A stretch of 9,795 bases of DNA from JAZQNF01 sp045641505 (GTDB lineage: Bacteria; Bacillota; Clostridia; Lachnospirales; Bianqueaceae): NCBI GenBank assembly GCA_045641505.1, contig JAZUHB010000118.1, positions 1-9,795 on the forward strand, read 5' to 3'. Under the pieces are notes generated by a model. It saw nothing but the letters and a program-made list of their open reading frames with translations. It was not told where the DNA came from and made no database searches. The position numbers were made by a program, and so were the translations under genes. Positions 1-6,547 of the stretch are shown one piece after another. Within the stretch, counting starts at the first letter, position 1. The number at the start of each line of letters is the position of its first letter.

Positions 1-717
1 CCCACCGGTTACACTAAGACCGGCATCACCGGAAACGAGGAGGATGGCTATACCATCACCAACGCGCACACCCCTGCGACCGAGTCCGTCACCGTGACGA
101 AGGTCTGGGACGACGCGGATAACCAGGACGGCCTCCGCCCCGCGAACGTGACCGTCCAGCTTTACAAGCAGGTCGGCACCGGCGCGATTGTGGCCGTTTC
201 CGGCGCGACCGTTACACTGAACGCGGCCGGCAGTTGGACTGACAGTTTCGATGATCTGCCCGCGTTCGAGGGTGGTGTCGCAATCGTCTATACTGTCGAC
301 GAGGTTGCCGTTCCCACCGGTTACACCAAGACTGGCATCACCGGAAACGAAACCGACGGCTACGTCATCACCAATGCTCATACCCCCGCGACGAAGTCCG
401 TCGCCGTGACCAAGGTCTGGAACGACGCGGATAACCAGGACGGCATCCGTCCCGCAAACGTCACCGTCCAGCTTTACAAGCAGGTCGGCACCGGCGCGGT
501 TGTGGCCGTGCCCGGCGCGACTGTCACCCTGAATGCCGCGAATACCTGGAATGATTCCTTCGATAATTTGCCCGCGTTCGAGGGCGGCGCTGCAATCACC
601 TACACGGTCGATGAGGTCTCCGTTCCCGCCGGCTACACCGTGACCGGCATCACCGGCAGCGAGGCTGAGGGCTACGTCATCACCAACGCCCACACCCCCG
701 AGACCGTGGACGTGAAG
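1..717 (+). repeat. 312-bp tandem repeats encoding Cna_B domains
   Basis: Direct repeats with a period of exactly 312 bp (104 codons): 1-93 (tail of one unit), 94-405 and 406-717, with a fourth, much diverged copy starting at 718. Base 1 corresponds to base 313 and base 94 to base 406 without indels. By eye the two complete units differ at about 20 of 104 residues, and many further DNA differences are synonymous third-position changes. This is the usual architecture for a domain array that grows or shrinks by recombination; the copy number upstream cannot be seen. Confidence 0.9.
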
Positions 718-1119
718 GTAACCGTGGATTGGGACGACGTCGACGATGCCGACGGGCTGCGGCCTCTGTCGGTCTACCTGCAGCTGTTCCGCGTGAAGGC
801 CGACGGAAGCTCCGAGGTCATCGATGATGTGACGCTCGTCGAGGCCGACGGCGTTTGGGAGCACAGCTTCACCGGACTGCCCCGTTTCGAGAACGGCGTC
901 GAGATCGAGTACTACATCGATCAGGCCGAGGTCGACTTCTACGGCATCCAGATCAGCGGCAATGCGAAGGACGGCTTCTTCTTCCTCTACATCCACGTTC
1001 CGCTGCCTCCGACCGGTGTTTCCATGAGTCTGGGACTCTGGACCGTGATGATGCTGCTTTCCGCGGCGGGCTATCTGGCCCTTTGCCGCTCGAAGAAGCG
1101 CCTGAACGGTAAGAAATAA
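1..1119 (+). CDS. Cna_B-repeat surface protein, sortase-anchored (5' partial)
   Basis: C-terminal 372 residues of a cell-surface protein; the frame is open to the left edge, so the N-terminus lies outside the window. Tandem Cna_B domains are visible by the recurring start V-T-K-V-W-(D/N)-D-A-D-N-Q-D-G-x-R-P, the central Y-T-V-D-E and the closing V-I-T-N-A-H-T-P. Domain ends fall near bases 93, 405 and 717; a fourth, divergent domain runs to about 999. An LPPTG sortase motif (1003-1017) follows directly, then a hydrophobic segment and the basic tail RSKKRLNGKK. In this family Cna_B domains form stiff stalks, often carrying N-terminal adhesive domains, and sortase links the Thr to the cell wall. 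No wall-spanning linker separates the last domain from LPPTG. A GTG at 94 is in frame but lies inside a repeat and is not the start. The ligand of the missing N-terminus cannot be told. Family and anchoring are secure. Confidence 0.93.
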   Translation, partial: PTGYTKTGITGNEEDGYTITNAHTPATESVTVTKVWDDADNQDGLRPANVTVQLYKQVGTGAIVAVSGATVTLNAAGSWTDSFDDLPAFEGGVAIVYTVDEVAVPTGYTKTGITGNETDGYVITNAHTPATKSVAVTKVWNDADNQDGIRPANVTVQLYKQVGTGAVVAVPGATVTLNAANTWNDSFDNLPAFEGGAAITYTVDEVSVPAGYTVTGITGSEAEGYVITNAHTPETVDVKVTVDWDDVDDADGLRPLSVYLQLFRVKADGSSEVIDDVTLVEADGVWEHSFTGLPRFENGVEIEYYIDQAEVDFYGIQISGNAKDGFFFLYIHVPLPPTGVSMSLGLWTVMMLLSAAGYLALCRSKKRLNGKK

Positions 1120-1127
1120 GCGCAAGC

Positions 1128-1163
1128 ATCCCCGCTTCTGAAAAAGAGGCGGGGATTGTTTTT
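1128..1163 (+). terminator. Intrinsic terminator of the Cna_B gene
   Basis: The arms 1128-1139 (ATCCCCGCTTCT) and 1145-1156 (AGAGGCGGGGAT) form a 12-bp stem with one T-G wobble and a GAAAA loop. A T-rich run (TTGTTTTT) ends at 1163. The hairpin starts 8 bp after the stop codon. It separates the adhesin transcript from the regulator gene downstream. Confidence 0.92.
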
Positions 1164-1168
1164 GACTC

Positions 1169-1199
1169 TTGACTCTGACGTTACGTCAGGGTTTATGAT
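1169..1199 (+). promoter_or_regulatory. MerR-type promoter and operator
   Basis: The -35 box TTGACT (1169-1174) and -10 box TATGAT (1194-1199) are separated by 19 bp. This overlong spacer is the hallmark of promoters activated by MerR-family proteins, which distort the DNA to realign the two boxes. Within the spacer lies the inverted repeat CTGACGTTACGTCAG (1175-1189), with 7-bp perfect arms around one central base. The 7-mer TTGACTC is also directly repeated (1162-1168 and 1169-1175); the first copy is 26 bp from the -10 box, too far to act as its -35. The site lies just upstream of the MerR gene, so autoregulation is inferred. Confidence 0.88.
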
Positions 1200-1208
1200 G
1201 ACATCATC

Positions 1209-1221
1209 AGGAGGAGAGAGG
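1209..1221 (+). promoter_or_regulatory. Ribosome binding site of the MerR gene
   Basis: AGGAGG at 1209-1214 is 7 nt from the ATG at 1222. It decides the start. The longer open frame back to an ATG at 1156 would begin inside the upstream terminator and before the promoter, so it cannot be the start of this transcript. Confidence 0.9.
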
Positions 1222-1953
1222 ATGAAAACAGTCAATCAGGTTTGCCGGGCGACCGGTGTCAGCGCCAGGACTCTGCACCATTATGACTCGATCGGGCTGC
1301 TCGCGCCGACCGAGGTGACCGAGGCGGGGTACCGTCTTTACGACGAGGCCGCGCTGGAACGGCTCGGCCAGATCATGCTGTTCAAGGAGCTGGGCTTCCC
1401 GCTCGGGGAGATCCGGGAGATCCTCGCCGCCCCGGGCTTCGACCGGGACCTTGCGCTCGAACAGCAGATCGGGCTGCTGAAGCTGCAGAAGGAGAGACTC
1501 GAAGGTATCATTTCTCTGGCTGAAAATATCAGAGCGAAAGGAGTGTACACAATGGATTTCAAGGCCTTCGATAAGGAAAAAATCGAAAACTACGCCGCTG
1601 AGGCGAAGAAAAAGTGGGGCGCGACCGACGCGTACCGCGAGTTCAGCGAGAAGACCGCCGGCTATTCGGACGGGAAGCTCGCGCTTCTGGGCGGCGAGAT
1701 GATGGAGCTCTTCCGGGAGTTCGGCGCGCTGCGGGAAGCGGCGGCGGATCCCGCGTCTCCCGAGGCGCAGGCCCAGACCGAGAAGCTTAGGGGCTTCATC
1801 ACGGAGCACTATTATACCTGCACGAAGCAGATCCTGGTCGGGCTCGGTCAGATGTACGCGGCGGGCGGCGAGATGACAGAAAACATCGACGCGGCCGGAG
1901 GAGAGGGCACGGCGGCCTTCGCGGCCGCGGCCATCACCGAGTATTGCAAATGA
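1222..1953 (+). CDS. MerR-family transcriptional regulator with TipAS domain
   Basis: 243-residue regulator resembling TipAL and Mta. Residues 1-70 form the winged helix-turn-helix, with the typical V-S-A-R-T-L-H-H-Y-D-S-I-G-L-L and an A-G-Y-R-L-Y wing. Residues about 75-105 are a leucine-rich dimerisation helix. Residues about 115-243 are a TipAS antibiotic-recognition domain, with K-K-W-G-A-T-D-A-Y, I-T-E-H-Y-Y-T-C, L-G-Q-M-Y and A-I-T-E-Y. In this family a hydrophobic, often antibiotic-like ligand bound by TipAS converts the dimer into an activator of 19-bp-spacer promoters. Such a promoter sits immediately upstream. The gene is flanked by terminators and no efflux pump or modifying enzyme is adjacent, so its regulon beyond itself is unknown. 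Family assignment is confident; the ligand is not. Confidence 0.93.
   Translation: MKTVNQVCRATGVSARTLHHYDSIGLLAPTEVTEAGYRLYDEAALERLGQIMLFKELGFPLGEIREILAAPGFDRDLALEQQIGLLKLQKERLEGIISLAENIRAKGVYTMDFKAFDKEKIENYAAEAKKKWGATDAYREFSEKTAGYSDGKLALLGGEMMELFREFGALREAAADPASPEAQAQTEKLRGFITEHYYTCTKQILVGLGQMYAAGGEMTENIDAAGGEGTAAFAAAAITEYCK
1537..1554 (+). promoter_or_regulatory. Internal ribosome binding site and in-frame start for a free TipAS domain
   Basis: Inside the MerR gene, AAAGGAG (1537-1543) lies 8 nt before an in-frame ATG at 1552 (Met111). This is exactly the junction between the coiled coil and the TipAS domain. Initiation here would give a 133-residue ligand-binding protein without the DNA-binding part (1552-1953). 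Streptomyces lividans tipA is known to make both full-length TipAL and a short TipAS from an internal start at a similar codon. Use of this start here is inferred from that parallel and from the strength of the site. Confidence 0.65.
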
Positions 1954-1961
1954 TTCATCGT

Positions 1962-1991
1962 AAAGCGCGGTCCTGCCGCGCTTTTCTTTTT
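1962..1991 (+). terminator. Intrinsic terminator of the MerR gene
   Basis: The arms 1962-1970 (AAAGCGCGG) and 1976-1984 (CCGCGCTTT) make a 9-bp stem around the loop TCCTG. A T-rich run follows to 1991. It lies 8 bp after the stop codon and isolates the regulator from the operon downstream. Confidence 0.92.
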
Positions 1992-2001
1992 GCCCAAACT
2001 A

Positions 2002-2010
2002 TGATATATT
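2002..2010 (+). promoter_or_regulatory. Candidate extended -10 promoter of the seven-gene operon
   Basis: TGATATATT at 2002-2010 fits an extended -10 element (TGn followed by TATATT). It lies just after the MerR terminator and 31 bp before the first ATG of the operon. No good -35 box is found 16-18 bp upstream, where the terminator T-run lies; TTGCCC (1990-1995) is too close. No copy of the MerR operator is present here, so control by the neighbouring regulator is not supported. Confidence 0.45.
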
Positions 2011-2041
2011 AGTGCAATAAACGGTTAAAGGAGAGCAAAAG

Positions 2042-3502
2042 ATGCCCTGTACGACGATTCTGGTAGGAAAGAAAGCGAGCGCGGACGGTTCGACCATCAT
2101 CGCCCGCAATGACGACGGCGGCTTCGACGCCAAGCGTCTCACGGTAGTCGAGCCGAAAAAGCAGCCCCGCAAATATAAGTCGGTAATTGCGCATCTGGAG
2201 ATCGAACTTCCGGCGGATCCGCTCCGTTATACCATGTCTCCGAACGTGGACGTGAAGAGCGAGGGCGTCTGGCCGGCGAGCGGCATCAACGCGGCAAACG
2301 TCGGCATGACCGCCACGGAGACGGTCAGCACGAATCCCCGCGTGATGGGCGCGGACCCCTACGTGACCTATCAGAAGGCGAAGGACGGTCAGAAGGCGGT
2401 GCCCGGCGGCATCGGCGAGGAGGACCTCGTCGAGATCGTGCTCCCCTATATCCGTTCCGCGCGCGAAGGCGTCCTGCGCGTCGGCGCGCTGCTCGAGCAA
2501 TACGGCACCTACGAGCCGAACGGCATGGCCTTTAACGACGCGGACGAGATCTGGTGGCTCGAGACCATCGGAGGCCATCACTGGATCGCGCGGCGCGTGC
2601 CCGACGACCGGGTCGTCATCATGCCCAACCAGTTCGGCCTCGACAATTTCGATTTCGACGACGCCTTCGGCGAGGGCCGGGAGAATCTCTGCTCCGCGGA
2701 TCTTCGCGAATTCGTGGAGAAAAACCATCTCGACAAGGGGCAGGGCGGCGCGTTCAATCCCCGTCTCGCCTTCGGTTCCCGCTCCGATCACGATCACATC
2801 TACAACACGCCGCGTGCCTGGTACATGGCCCGCTATTTCCTGCCGAACACCTACAGCTTCGACGGCGAGAACGCGGATTTCACGCCCCAGAGCGACAATA
2901 TTCCCTGGTCCTTCGTGCCGGAGGAGAAGGTGACCGTCGAGGACGTCCGCTATCTGCTGGGCTCCTATTATCAGGGCACGCCCTACGATCCCTACGACAA
3001 CCGCTCCGCCCTGAAGGGCAAGTACCGCAGCATCGCCGTGCCGAACAGCGACGTCGTGGCAATCATGCAGATCCGCGGCGGCCTTCCCGAGGCGATCCGC
3101 GGCCTTTCCTGGTATTCGATGGGCGGCAGCGGCTTTACCGCCTGCTTCCCGCTCTACACGAACGTAAGCCGTTTCCCGGAGTATTTCAGCGCGACGAAGA
3201 AGGACGTTTCCACCGATTCGATGTATTGGCAGAGCCGGCTGATCGCTGCGCTCACCGACGCCCAGTACGGCACCGCCGTGATGCTCTCCGAACGCTACCG
3301 GAACAAGGTGGCGAACGAGACGCGTCGGATCGTCAACGAGTATGACGCGAAAATCCTGGCGGGCGAGGGCGGAAAGGTCCTCGAGGAGGCCAACCGGAAG
3401 ATCGCGGACGCGGTGAAGGCCCGTTCCGACGAGGCCCTCGGCGCCGTGCTCGCGAATGCCTCCGAGCATATGAAGATCCGCTTCCACAGAGGCGACAACT
3501 GA
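2042..3502 (+). CDS. pepD: C69-family dipeptidase (PepD-like)
   Basis: 486-residue cytoplasmic dipeptidase of peptidase family C69, an N-terminal-nucleophile hydrolase. The start M-P-C-T-T-I-L-V-G-K-K-A-S, followed by D-G-S-T-I-I-A-R-N-D-D, matches the PepD/PepDA signature. In the family the short leader is removed so that the cysteine, here Cys3, becomes the N-terminal nucleophile. Other family-like stretches are N-A-A-N-V-G-M-T-A-T-E-T and I-W-W-L-E-T-I-G-G-H-H-W. No signal peptide is seen, and the length is normal (about 470-490). The start is fixed by AAAGGAG (2027-2033), 8 nt upstream, and by the need for Cys near the N-terminus. It is the first gene of the operon, and an S33 peptidase-like gene follows after 18 bp. 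Expected role: cleaving dipeptides released by other peptidases. Exact substrate range is unknown. Confidence 0.93.
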   Translation: MPCTTILVGKKASADGSTIIARNDDGGFDAKRLTVVEPKKQPRKYKSVIAHLEIELPADPLRYTMSPNVDVKSEGVWPASGINAANVGMTATETVSTNPRVMGADPYVTYQKAKDGQKAVPGGIGEEDLVEIVLPYIRSAREGVLRVGALLEQYGTYEPNGMAFNDADEIWWLETIGGHHWIARRVPDDRVVIMPNQFGLDNFDFDDAFGEGRENLCSADLREFVEKNHLDKGQGGAFNPRLAFGSRSDHDHIYNTPRAWYMARYFLPNTYSFDGENADFTPQSDNIPWSFVPEEKVTVEDVRYLLGSYYQGTPYDPYDNRSALKGKYRSIAVPNSDVVAIMQIRGGLPEAIRGLSWYSMGGSGFTACFPLYTNVSRFPEYFSATKKDVSTDSMYWQSRLIAALTDAQYGTAVMLSERYRNKVANETRRIVNEYDAKILAGEGGKVLEEANRKIADAVKARSDEALGAVLANASEHMKIRFHRGDN

Positions 3503-3507
3503 GTGAC

Positions 3508-3520
3508 AGGAGGAAAAACG
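3508..3520 (+). promoter_or_regulatory. Ribosome binding site of the S33 hydrolase gene
   Basis: AGGAGG at 3508-3513 stands 7 nt before the ATG at 3521. It rules out the in-frame GTG at 3503, which would lie upstream of the ribosome binding site. Confidence 0.88.
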
Positions 3521-4486
3521 ATGAAGTATCAGCTCGATGAGAAACTCTATATCGATGTCAACGGCGACCGGCAGCATCTCCATATCCGCAGCAACAAGCC
3601 GGAGGGCGAGGTGCTCCTGTTCGTGCACGGCGGCCCAGGCGTCTGCGACCGCTCCTGGGTCATGCCCGGCCAGAGCCGCTATCTGGCGGATGCCTGCGTG
3701 ATGGTCTGCTGGGACCAGCGCATGGCCGGCAAGAGCTACCGCGCGAAGAACGCGGGGCAGAAGATGACGATCGACCAGCAGGTCGAGGACATGTTCGCGG
3801 TCGTGAACTATCTGCGCGGGCGCTTCGGCAAGGAAAAGATCTATTTCGTCGGCCACTCCTGGGGCAGCATCCTGGGTGTCTGCTATCTCACGAAGCACGC
3901 GGACACGATCGCGGCCTACGTGGGCATGGGACAGTTTGTGAACGGTCCCGTCAACGAGAAAATGTCCTACGATTTCACCGTAGAATACGCGAAGGAGCAC
4001 GGCGATAAAAAGGCGCTCCGCGATCTCGCGAAGATCGGCGAGCCCGTGAACGGCATCTACGCCGGCGGTATCGACGCGCTGATGGTGCAGCGCGACTACA
4101 TGACCAAGTTCGGCGGCGGCTGCTGGAAGGAGAAGGAGAGCATCGTGACGAGCGTGATCCTGCCCTTCCTGACCTCCGGCGAGTACAATCTGCTCCCCGA
4201 CCTCTACCGCTACGCGAAGGGCAGCTTCTACTGCCTGAACCAGCTTTGGCCGGAGGTGATCGCGCTCGAGTTCGACCGTGATGTGAAGAAGCTCGACGTC
4301 CCTGTCTACCTTTTCCAGGGCGACCATGACCAGAACACCCCGACCGTGCTCGCAAAGGCCTGGTTCGACGCCCTCGAGGCGCCCTACAAGGAATACGTGC
4401 CCTTCCATGAGTCCGCGCATTCTCCCATCAAGGAGGAGAACGAGCTCTGGGGCAGAACGCTGAAGGAGAAGCTCTTCGGAGCCTGA
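3521..4486 (+). CDS. Alpha/beta hydrolase, S33 prolyl-aminopeptidase-like
   Basis: 321-residue alpha/beta hydrolase. H-G-G-P-G (residues 36-40) is the oxyanion-hole motif characteristic of peptidase family S33 (proline iminopeptidases). D-Q-R-M-A-G-K-S (65-72) corresponds to the family's D-Q-R-G-S-G-x-S with Gly-Ser replaced by Met-Ala. G-H-S-W-G-S (111-116) is the nucleophile elbow with Ser113. Asp270 in G-D-H-D-Q-N-T-P and His300 in S-A-H-S-P complete a plausible catalytic triad. No signal peptide is present. Family members remove N-terminal proline or other residues from short peptides, and the flanking dipeptidase and PepF agree with that. HGGPG hydrolases also include amidases and esterases, so the substrate stays open. 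The start is chosen by the AGGAGG site rather than the GTG at 3503. Confidence 0.88.
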   Translation: MKYQLDEKLYIDVNGDRQHLHIRSNKPEGEVLLFVHGGPGVCDRSWVMPGQSRYLADACVMVCWDQRMAGKSYRAKNAGQKMTIDQQVEDMFAVVNYLRGRFGKEKIYFVGHSWGSILGVCYLTKHADTIAAYVGMGQFVNGPVNEKMSYDFTVEYAKEHGDKKALRDLAKIGEPVNGIYAGGIDALMVQRDYMTKFGGGCWKEKESIVTSVILPFLTSGEYNLLPDLYRYAKGSFYCLNQLWPEVIALEFDRDVKKLDVPVYLFQGDHDQNTPTVLAKAWFDALEAPYKEYVPFHESAHSPIKEENELWGRTLKEKLFGA

Positions 4487-4510
4487 TTTTTCGAAACCGA
4501 GGTCACGGAC

Positions 4511-5212
4511 ATGAACGTATTTTCCAACGAAACCTATCAGCGCCTCAAGGCGTTCTGGAATGAGGTTTTCACGCCCGAGGAGGACGTGGCCGGGGAGCCG
4601 CAGGAGGACGATTGGAAGCTGATGGCGCCCTCTGAGAAGCTTCTCGACGCCGTGACGGCCCTCGGCAGCTGCCGGAAGGTGCTCGACTACGGCTGCGGCG
4701 CGGGCTGGGCCGGCATCGCCGCGGCAAAGGCGGGCTGCCCGGAGGTCACCTGCGCGGACGTCTCGCAGAACGCGGTAGACCTGGCGGAGCACTACGCCGC
4801 GATGTTCGGTGTGGATGACCGGATCTGCTTCCGCGCGGTCTCGGACGAGTGGATCGCGAATACCCTGGCCGGGCAGTTCGACGGCCTCGTGGTCTCCAAC
4901 GTGATCGATCTGCTGCCCGAGGAGATCTCGGACCTGCTGATCATGAACCTGGCGCGGGTCCTGAAGAGCGGCTCGCGCGCGGTCATCGGCATGAATTACT
5001 ATCTGGTCCCCGCGGACGATCCGTCCCGGGGCATTACCGTGAGAAACGGCAACGAGATCTATATCGGCGGCGTGCTGCGGCTTCTCTCCCGCACGGATGA
5101 GGAGTGGAGCGAGCGTCTCGGCCGGTATTTCCGGATCGACGCGCGCGAGCACTTCGCCTGGGAGGGCGAGACGTCAGAGCGGCGCAGGCTGTTCCTCCTG
5201 ACGAAGGAGTAA
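4511..5212 (+). CDS. Class I SAM-dependent methyltransferase
   Basis: 233-residue methyltransferase with a Rossmann-type SAM fold. Motif I is V-L-D-Y-G-C-G-A-G-W-A-G (residues 57-68). The acidic residue after strand 2 is Asp83 in C-A-D-V-S, and N-V-I-D-L-L-P (130-136) corresponds to motif IV. L-A-R-V-L-K-S-G-S-R-A-V-I-G (147-160) is the post-motif typical of UbiE/Methyltransf_11-like enzymes. Nothing in the C-terminal part identifies the methyl acceptor. The ribosome binding site is weak (GAGG, 4499-4502). The gene starts 24 bp after the S33 gene and ends 3 bp before the dehydrogenase gene, whose ribosome binding site lies within its last codons, so the two are probably translationally coupled. 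A link to glycerolipid or polar-lipid methylation would be only a guess from position. Confidence 0.88.
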   Translation: MNVFSNETYQRLKAFWNEVFTPEEDVAGEPQEDDWKLMAPSEKLLDAVTALGSCRKVLDYGCGAGWAGIAAAKAGCPEVTCADVSQNAVDLAEHYAAMFGVDDRICFRAVSDEWIANTLAGQFDGLVVSNVIDLLPEEISDLLIMNLARVLKSGSRAVIGMNYYLVPADDPSRGITVRNGNEIYIGGVLRLLSRTDEEWSERLGRYFRIDAREHFAWEGETSERRRLFLLTKE

Positions 5213-5215
5213 GCG

Positions 5216-6535
5216 ATGGATATCGAATCGGTCCGGGCGCGTTTCGCGCGGCCCTGCGCCTGCGGACGGGTGCATGAGTTCCCGCCCCGCGAGGTCCTGA
5301 CGGAGCCCGGCTGCCTGGCAAAGCTTCCGTCCTGCGTGCGGAAGCTCGGCGGCGGCAAGCCCTTCGTCGTGAGCGACCTTTGCACCGAAAAGGCCTGCGG
5401 AAGTGCCGTGAAGGCGCTGCTCCGGGAGTCCGGCATCCCCTTCGCGGACTTCGTGATCCCGGAGAAAATGCCGAGCCCCGACGAAAAGACCGCGGGCGCG
5501 CTCCTGCTTCATTTCGACCCCTCCTGCGACCTGATCCTCGGCGTGGGGAGCGGCGTCATCAACGACTGCTGCAAGCTTCTCGCGGCGGCGTCGCGCCGGC
5601 CCTTCCTTCTCGTCGCGACCGCGCCCAGCATGGACGGTTTCTGCTCGGATACCTCGTCGATGGACCGGGACGGGCTGAAGGTCTCGATTCCCTCGCACGG
5701 GGCGGATCTCATTCTGGGCGACCCGGAGATCCTCCGGGAGGCGCCGATGGACGCGCTGCTCGCGGGTCTCGGCGACATGCTCGCGAAGTACGTGAGCCTC
5801 TGCGAATGGCGGATCAGCGCGCTTGTCACGGGTGAGTACTACTGCGGGGAGGTTGCCGATCTGGTACGCGAGGCGCTCAGGCGCTGCGTTGAGAACGCGG
5901 AGGGCCTCGTCCGGCGGGAAACGGAGGCCGTGCGGGCCGTGATGGAGGGCCTGGTGCTCGGCGGGCTCGCGATGAGTCTCGCCGGCTGCTCCCGTCCTGC
6001 GTCGGGCGCGGAGCATTATATCTCCCACCTGATGGACATGCGCTCCCTTGCGTTCGGCAGCTTCACGGACCGGCACGGGCTGAACTGTGTCTTCGGGACG
6101 CTGGAGGTCATCCGCCGCTACGAAAAGCTGATGACGCTCACGCCCGATCCGGCGCGGGCACGGCGGGAGACGGAGAGCTTCGATCTGCCCGCCTGGCAGC
6201 AGACGCTCCGGACGCTGATCGGTCCCGGCGCTCTCGCGATGGAGGCCCTCGAGGAAAAGGAGGGCAAGTACCGGAGAGAGCACGTCGAGGCCCGGCAGCA
6301 GGCGCTCTTCGCGCATTGGGACGAGATCCGCGCCATCATCCGCGAGGAGCTTCCGCCCTACGGGGAGCTTCTCGGCTTTTGCCGGAAATTGGGGCTTCCC
6401 ACGGAGCCCGCTCATTTCGGCCTGGACCGGGAGACGCTCGGGCTGATCTTCCGGGCGACCAAGGATATACGGAACAAATACATACTCTCCATGCTGGCCT
6501 GGGATCTGGGCCTCCTGGAGGAAATCGCTGAATAA
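5216..6535 (+). CDS. araM: Glycerol-1-phosphate dehydrogenase (AraM/EgsA type)
   Basis: 439-residue NAD(P)-dependent dehydrogenase of the iron-containing alcohol dehydrogenase superfamily, AraM/EgsA branch. These enzymes reduce dihydroxyacetone phosphate to sn-glycerol-1-phosphate, the archaeal-type lipid backbone stereoisomer. Motifs: nucleotide-binding G-V-G-S-G (109-113), A-T-A-P-S-M-D-G (134-141), G-L-G-D-M (184-188) with probable metal ligand Asp187, S-R-P-A-S-G-A-E-H-Y-I-S-H (259-271) with His267, and His287 in D-R-H-G-L-N. The N-terminus carries C-A-C-G-R-V-H (14-20). In Bacillus subtilis AraM is Ni-dependent and its product feeds PcrB; no PcrB-like gene is in this window. It is longer than Bacillus AraM (about 394). 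AAGGAG (5204-5209), inside the preceding gene, sets the start. Substrate specificity in this clade is inferred from family. Confidence 0.88.
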   Translation: MDIESVRARFARPCACGRVHEFPPREVLTEPGCLAKLPSCVRKLGGGKPFVVSDLCTEKACGSAVKALLRESGIPFADFVIPEKMPSPDEKTAGALLLHFDPSCDLILGVGSGVINDCCKLLAAASRRPFLLVATAPSMDGFCSDTSSMDRDGLKVSIPSHGADLILGDPEILREAPMDALLAGLGDMLAKYVSLCEWRISALVTGEYYCGEVADLVREALRRCVENAEGLVRRETEAVRAVMEGLVLGGLAMSLAGCSRPASGAEHYISHLMDMRSLAFGSFTDRHGLNCVFGTLEVIRRYEKLMTLTPDPARARRETESFDLPAWQQTLRTLIGPGALAMEALEEKEGKYRREHVEARQQALFAHWDEIRAIIREELPPYGELLGFCRKLGLPTEPAHFGLDRETLGLIFRATKDIRNKYILSMLAWDLGLLEEIAE

Positions 6536-6547
6536 AGGAGAATCGGA

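Noticed and set aside
94..96. GTG at 94 as the start of the Cna_B protein
   Set aside because: It is the first valine of a repeat unit, lacks a ribosome binding site, and the frame with recognisable repeat sequence continues upstream to base 1.
1156..1221. N-terminal extension of the MerR gene to an ATG at 1156
   Set aside because: It starts inside the terminator and upstream of the -35 and -10 boxes, adds 22 residues not typical of MerR proteins, and the ATG at 1222 has an ideal AGGAGG.
1992..2041. Control of the seven-gene operon by the adjacent MerR regulator
   Set aside because: No inverted repeat like the one at 1175-1189 and no 19-bp spacer promoter is visible in this interval, and a terminator separates the two units.
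2009..5152. 1047-codon open frame on the minus strand
   Set aside because: It is the codon-aligned complement of three well-supported genes (dipeptidase, S33 hydrolase, methyltransferase). It stays open only because TTA, CTA and TCA are avoided there; its translation resembles no known family and it has no separate promoter.
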